Assembly: GCA_013399875.1 (NCBI GenBank)
Contig: VXAZ01010877.1
Coordinates: 124,001 to 188,000, forward strand
From: Gymnorhina tibicen
Taxonomy: Eukaryota > Chordata > Aves > Passeriformes > Artamidae
Length of the DNA stretch: 64,000 nt
Direction: 5' to 3'
Positions 58,242 to 64,000 of the stretch are shown here, piece after piece. Within the stretch, counting starts at the first letter, position 1, and each line of letters begins with the position of its first letter. Under the pieces are notes generated by a model. That model saw only the letters and a list, made by a program, of their open reading frames with translations. It searched no databases and was not told the origin of the DNA. The translations under genes and the position numbers were made by a program.

Positions 58242-61200
58242 CCTGAAATCTGCATCAGTAGACTTTATTTTGACAGTAAAAACTCTTTCCCCAAATGAGA
58301 AAGAAGGATGTTGGAAATTAACATTAGTCTCACATGTGTGGATAGACCATACAGTTATCGAGAATTATTCCATATGCAGAAGTAACATATCAATGACCTA
58401 ATTTGTTAACTGGCACCCAGTCAAACCTCAGAGCCACCAAAGGTAGAAAAAAATATAACCAACTTGCTGATTCTTAGCCAATCTTGCTTTATTCTTCTTT
58501 CATTCAGAGGAAAGGCCTTTCAAAAACACTTCATTTCTCTGCTACATGTATTCATATTCTCTTTTGATATTCAGTCAGTTGCATAGCAAAGAATTTTATG
58601 CTCAGCCATAGCAAAACGTGTATAGACAAGCTCAGCAGGACTTTTCATGTTGCGCTGTCAACACTGCACAATGCCAGCTCTTTTTAAAATATAAACTTTA
58701 TGCAGAAAATAGTTCAGACTTTCAGAGCAATTAATATCTAGTGATATCAACTGAATTGGAGGCTTTGCCTTATATTATAAGGTTAATGGCTTGCAGAAAC
58801 ACTGATTCTGGGATTGGAGATACCATGAATACAAATATGTGATATACTCGATTTTCAATCAATTATTAATCCCAGACCTATGATTTTGAGATCTTCTTAT
58901 GTATTTCAATTAAATGCTCTTGAGCCTATCACATCCCTCCACATACTTCTTAGGTAGGTAATTGTTTGACACAGAAGATACAAAAAAATTCTCCAGTGTA
59001 AAATCCTGAAGGATATGATTTAGTGTGTAGCACCTTTATAAAACAAAGGGTTTATTTCTCAACATGCCCTAAATATTTTCTGAAATCAAGAAACTCAAAA
59101 CCAAAATAATGGCTAGTTTGACCAAAGTGTAATTCTTTCCCACTCAAGAATAGATCAGTCCTCCCACTTGCAGAGAAAGCCAGAGATTTGCCCATGACCT
59201 TCAAAAGAGCTTTGGTGGATTGTGTGTGAGTATAGGTCTACGTGCGTGTTACTGAAGAGCATTTGCAGCTCCAAAATGTTCTTCATAATATTTACTGTCC
59301 AGCATATACTGATAAGTGTCAGTATAAAAATTTTTTCTGCTATCACAGGTACAAATTAATACCTGATTAACATCTAAATACAAAAATGTAAATGAACTAT
59401 GCATGTTAGATAACATAACATTTGAAAAGATCAGTAGAAAATAAAAAGAACAGTTAACTGCACAAAAAAGCAGCTGAACCTTAGACTAAGTATGACTGTA
59501 AGAGACAGGTGAAGTCCTACAGCCATAGGGTACCAAAAATTAACAGATGCTGTTCAAAGACCAGTTTGAATGGACTGAGTAGGCTTATGCATTCTGTAGT
59601 AGACAAATATTCCTTCCTTTCTGAAGGAAAATATGTGTAATTTCAAACAAAGAAATCCTAAAATTCTGAAGAAAGGTATTTTCCTAAAACATTTTAAGGG
59701 TGGTGATACTCGTGAATGCTTTCTACTGTATATGCCAGCACCTTGAATGACTACACAAACAGGAAATTGCTGAGGACAGGTAGTGCTACCATGTGCACTT
59801 TCTATAGCTCCAAAAGAACTATAGAAACCATTCTATCCATTACATAGACCGCCATCAATACTTATGTTTCTCACATCAATATAAAGTTTTCTTCCGCCAA
59901 TGCATAGCTTCATTCCTTTAATTATAAGGCCATTGATTGCAAGAGCTTGCTAGACCACTTTACTGGCCTTCATAAAGCACAATTATATCCACCAAAGACA
60001 TATTTTTCAACTTTCTTTAAAAGAAAAAAATTGTCTTAGAGTTTGAGATGTATGGTCTCCCTCTAAACCAAATTTGCTTGATTAAAAACAATTGGATACT
60101 GTAAATTCCCACATCTTAATTTGAAAACATTAGTTATTGTATTTTATGTTTCTAATAGAGATTAGTATAAGGCAAGAAGGTATTGAAATATGTTTTAAAC
60201 TTTTTGTTCTGCACATACCTGTGCTGGCTAAGCCATGCTAGTGAAAAAATAATTTTCACCAGCATACAGACATGAAAAAATGTATGAGAAGGAGCCTAAC
60301 TCTGCTGGTATTTTTGTGTTGAGTTCATATCAAATTTTCAAACAATGACAAAAACAACAAACAAAATCAAAGCATAGGTAATAATAAAACCCCCACAAAC
60401 CCAACAAAACAAAACGAGAACATAAAATACAAACCACAGAGATGATCATTTGTATGAAACAGTAGATCACAGACATTTGGAACTTTGGATGTGCTGGACA
60501 GAGGAAATATAACATAGGGCAGCTGGGGGTTTGGACAGGCTGGGTTTTGAAGCTGATGTTTGATGAGGTGAAGTCACTGAGAAGCAGAATTGTCATGAAA
60601 AGCCTCATAATACCACAGGCCAACCCAAACCCAATGGCTATGTCTATGACGGTAAATAAAACAGGGCCAGAGACCAAAACAAAATGTGACTGTTTTTGGA
60701 GGTGGTCCCTGGAACAAATTAGACCCAGAACTCTGCCACATACTGACTCAGAAACAGTTATTTGGAGAGATCCTCCCAGAGCCTGCGACTGAGCCAAAAA
60801 TTAGGCAGTGCCTACAGTAAAGTATCCAAAACTCTACTTCTCTTCCATCCCTTCTTTTATTTAGTATACAATGACAATTTGTGCCATCTACCTAAATATT
60901 GCTAATAGTGGGAAGTGGTTACAATATCATATCATATAATCACTAGGATAGATACAATACAGTCAAATGAAGGATTTCTTTGAGATTTTAGAGCCTAGAA
61001 GACAGTGCTATGTTATAGGCAGCTTCAGCTGTCCTTTCTGTTGGCCACTGTTGACACAGCAAATGATGCAGTGTGGCTATGCACTGAAAGTCAAGCTTCC
61101 CTGGAGCCTTCTAGCCAAGCCTGGTGCATGTAAGTTTCCCACTTTGACTGGATGAGAAGCACCACATTTGTCTACTTCAGTTTGGAAAAAGTTCCCCCAA

Positions 61201-61461
61201 CCACGTTATCAAGGTATTGGAGGACATTTATAGAAGCATAATTAGACAGTCTCTCATTTCCTTCCTTCTCTCCTGCTTCTCTAGTTGCCCATCCCAGCAA
61301 AATAAAGAACATATTTTTACAATTATTTTGGATTGGCAACAGAAAATAAAGACCTATTCCTAATGCTCTACATATACAGTCCCTAAACCAAAACTTTCTC
61401 ATTCCTGCTCAGTTCAACACCTTTTCATTAGTAGGTCTTAATCTTGCATTGCTGGCTTGAT
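58242..61461. other. Unique AT-rich non-coding DNA
   Basis: An A/C-rich low-complexity patch at 60345-60420 (CCCACAAACCCAACAAAAC) ends a 155-codon hydrophobic minus ORF (60330-60797) that has no recognised domain and no ATG at its listed 5' end. A splice-like pair brackets 61060-61129 on plus (GTTGACACAG acceptor, CAT|GTAAGT donor), where two frames are open; this is weak. No transposon is seen. Confidence 0.45.
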
Positions 61462-61543
61462 GCCCTGCAGTAGGGATCCAGAAGTTCATGTAGGATGTCA
61501 GGCCCTGCAGTAGGGATCCAGAAGTTCATGTAGGATGTCAGGC
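61462..61543. repeat. Perfect 40-bp tandem duplication
   Basis: Unit 1 at 61462-61501 and unit 2 at 61502-61541 are identical (GCCCTGCAGTAGGGATCC ... TAGGATGTCAG), with two more matching bases after. The lack of any difference suggests a recent event, or an assembly duplication. A 69-codon minus ORF (61428-61637) runs through it, and 40 is not a multiple of three. Confidence 0.95.
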
Positions 61544-62832
61544 TTTTGTTAGATGGAACAGCTTTCCTAAATTGAAGATTTAAAGTGGAGGCTCTGCCAT
61601 GGCGCTGAGAGTTCCATCTTGTGCAACACAAAGGCACTAGTTTTGAAACAATGCCATAGGAATAGCATTTTGTGCCAGATACTACATTTATTCAGGGTTA
61701 CTTGAGCAGAAGTAATGAGAAGCATTAAAGCAAAGTTTACATAATGAAATGTAGTATCAAAGGCGCTAGGTACATTAGTGAGAAGAGTAGAGATTGAGTT
61801 GTTTTGAACAAAACTTAGTCTGCTTCTTCAGAATGTAAATTTACTAGCAGACTGCAAAATTACCCCTTCCCCAATTTGAATGTTATTTTTCACCTAATAT
61901 AATAAATATGTTTGATCGTGGTTCATTTTGACAAAATGACAAAAATCTCTTCTAAAATGTTTGCAATATTATTTTTTGTAACTCTTACTCAGCGACCTGA
62001 TCTTAGAGAGGCCTGTAAAATATACATAGCCATTTCACAAGATGAGGAAAAACATACGATGGAATAAAAAGGCAAATCCTCCACAGAGCAGAGTACCAAC
62101 AGAAGTCAACAATACAAGATAACAAAATTAAATAGTGCTTTTAGAAAATTGTATTCTGATTAACACCCTACACGGAGAACAAGGCTGAACACCTTTGTCT
62201 CCTTAGAGAACCTGCTTTGCATGAAAATGGGCTCAGGTCTCCTTAAAACAAAGTGCTTTTAACCCACATCATGACTTCTGGTGAGGAATTCATGCCTGAA
62301 AGGAGTCACTGCCGGAAAATTCACATCAAAGAATCTGGAGGGTGAAAAGCAGAATTCAGAGCCTCTGTGACCCATATGCACTTTATGGATGGCCCCATAA
62401 CCCACCTGTGTAAAGAGCTACACCAGGGACCCCAAATCTGCTTCCTATAAAGCTTGCACCAAGCTTAACTAGCCTTGAACCAGAGAGAAGTTCCTTATAT
62501 TTCCATCATTCTGTGTTATATGTGGCAGTAGTATGGCCATATGGAGATTACCCAAGTGAGGTAATTTATACATGGGTACAAGAAGGATGACAGTCCATGC
62601 AGAGAAGACTGGACCTGTTCCAGAGGGAGACAGGCAGAAGCTCTTTCTTCTCCCCTGAACACTTCCAGCAGTACAAAGCAGTTGAGGTATGTCTCAGGGC
62701 ATGATATGGAGAAGGAACCTGTCAGCTTTGGAATAATAGTGCCTGGGGTTTTTTCCTTACTTTTTCACTTACTGACCCAAGAAAACCTACTGTTTCTTCA
62801 CAGGTGCAGGGGGGAGCCATGTTCATCGGAAG
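61544..62832. other. Unique non-coding DNA
   Basis: No gene or repeat recognised. Confidence 0.5.
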
Positions 62833-62894
62833 GGGGTTGGACTAAATGATCTGTAAATGTCCCTTCCAACTCAAGCCATCCTATGATTCTGTAA
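62833..62894 (+). mobile_element. CR1 LINE 3'-terminal fragment
   Basis: GGGGGTTGGACTAAATGAT, AAATGTCCCTTCCAACTCAA, CCATCCTATGATTCTGTAAC: the plus-oriented last 60 bp of a CR1 element, ending in the ATGATTCTGT terminal repeats. It is heavily 5'-truncated. Confidence 0.9.
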
Positions 62895-64000
62895 CTATGA
62901 CATTGCATGGGCTGTTCTGTCCTCAAAACAAATGGCTGTGCCTCTTTCACAAGACTGTGTTTCCTGTTCAGAAAAAAATATTTGAAAGCAAAGTATTATG
63001 ATGACTGTTGTATGGATTACACACATGTAGCTAAAGGATCTTTATCTTCTCCTTTACTTCGATTACCCACAGCTATAACAAACCTCTCAGCATTTGGCAG
63101 CAAAATCTGCCCAAGCTAAGAGAAAGCTGCAGCCTCCCAGATAGCTGCAGCAGGAGGATGGGTCTCCCACTATGCTGCATCATCAGGAAAATACAGATCT
63201 AGTTTTCCCCCACTTTTCCCCCTCTCATTTTTTCAGTCATATGTGGTAGCTAGGATCACCTCAGGCAAATGGTAGCACATGGCAAACCAAGGCAGAAAAT
63301 TGGGCAATGTCAGGAATCAGCTACAGGATGGGTGCAGCAAAGGGCTGTGACATTGCAAACCAGCTTGAAGAACAGGAAGAAACAGCTGCTCAAAACTATG
63401 TCCATGACCTTTCCATGGACAAACCCAGGGGGGAATAGATGTAGTCTATGTATGATAAGGGAACAGCCAAATGAAGTGCAAATGGGAAAGACAGACTGAA
63501 ACAGGGACTGGACAAAGACCAAGAGAAGAAATTACCAAAAAAAAAAAAGGAAGAGGTAATTTAGACCCCACATACAGAAGAGGAGAAAAGCAAAGATTTG
63601 TGCCAAGGCAGAATCCTAAAAAAGCCCACAGGAAAAGCAGATGGGAAATATGTGGAAACAATGCTAACACCTGCAAGAGGTATGTTATTCTTTCGATATG
63701 AAGAAAAGAGTTCCAACCACATATGACCACAGCACAAGCACTGAAAGAGACCTGTAAGAAAGACAGAAAGGATAAGCAGTCCCAACTGATTAATTTGCAT
63801 ACAAGAAAAGTAGTTCAAAATATTACAAAACCAAAACACGAGAGAGAGCCAGGATGAAAAGGACTGTCATCACAAAGGTGTTGCTAGATTTACTGGGTAA
63901 TGCTCCAGAAGTTCTAATCATCATAGTCCCTGAAAAAACAGATGACACCAATAAAATATATTGATATAATATACAAGAAACTGCTTCTTCAGACATTAAG
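62895..64000. other. Non-coding DNA, purine-rich from about 63.3 kb
   Basis: From 63300 to about 63860 the plus strand is A/G-rich (AAAGACCAAGAGAAGAAATT, with a run of 12 A at 63537-63548). Overlapping short ORFs on both strands follow from that. No gene or transposon is recognised up to the window edge. Confidence 0.5.

Noticed and set aside
60330..60797. 155-codon hydrophobic minus ORF that looks like a membrane protein
   Set aside because: Its end is an A/C low-complexity patch, its listed start is not an ATG, third positions show no bias, and no family is recognised.
61060..61129. Splice-bracketed segment, plus, 70 bp
   Set aside because: Two frames open and a donor without the usual AG; too weak to call.
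1..64000. CRISPR arrays, operons, phage or plasmid genes
   Set aside because: No regularly spaced repeats, no ribosome binding sites and no prokaryotic gene content; the window is vertebrate nuclear DNA.

Overview
This window reads as nuclear DNA from a bird, possibly a passerine. The basis is several CR1 LINE fragments with the typical 3' end (TTCCAACC...ATTCTATGA), three solo endogenous-retrovirus LTRs of avian type, an (AGAAT)n microsatellite grown from a CR1 tail, and an otherwise AT-rich, CpG-poor background. There are no operons, ribosome binding sites or other prokaryotic signals. The species call is inference from repeat families; no gene here identifies it.

Layout: 1-10.9 kb is mostly unique non-coding DNA with a short ancient-repeat piece (about 7.57 kb) and a long purine-rich tract (7.8-8.2 kb). 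From 10.9 to 11.3 kb a CR1 tail is followed by three perfect inverted repeats. From 14.4 to 16.1 kb there are two solo LTRs: a minus-strand one with an exact 6-bp target duplication, then a plus-strand one with TGTCCTGGTT/AACCAGGACA ends. A third, GC-rich solo LTR lies at 20.85-21.40 kb. CR1 pieces lie at 25.0-25.6, 28.9-29.7, 40.9-41.0, 45.5-45.8, 46.5-46.9, 48.9-49.1 and 62.8-62.9 kb. The remainder has low-complexity tracts, small tandem repeats, a perfect 40-bp duplication at 61.46 kb and a G-quadruplex motif at 58.2 kb.

I found no gene I can name and no convincing complete coding region. The longer ORFs are shadows of CR1 or of purine-rich tracts. The best hints of genes are short segments flanked by good splice sites and open in one frame (18.1, 38.3 and 39.7 kb on plus; 30.1, 37.3, 37.8 and 58.1 kb on minus), a 54-bp CpG-rich segment at 22.4 kb with G or C at nearly every third codon position, and a 75-codon minus-strand ORF at 16.4-16.6 kb that starts like a signal peptide. 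All are low-confidence and would be settled by RNA-seq and cross-bird alignment. The window is most likely intergenic or deep-intronic sequence. I see no evidence of a novel multi-gene system.
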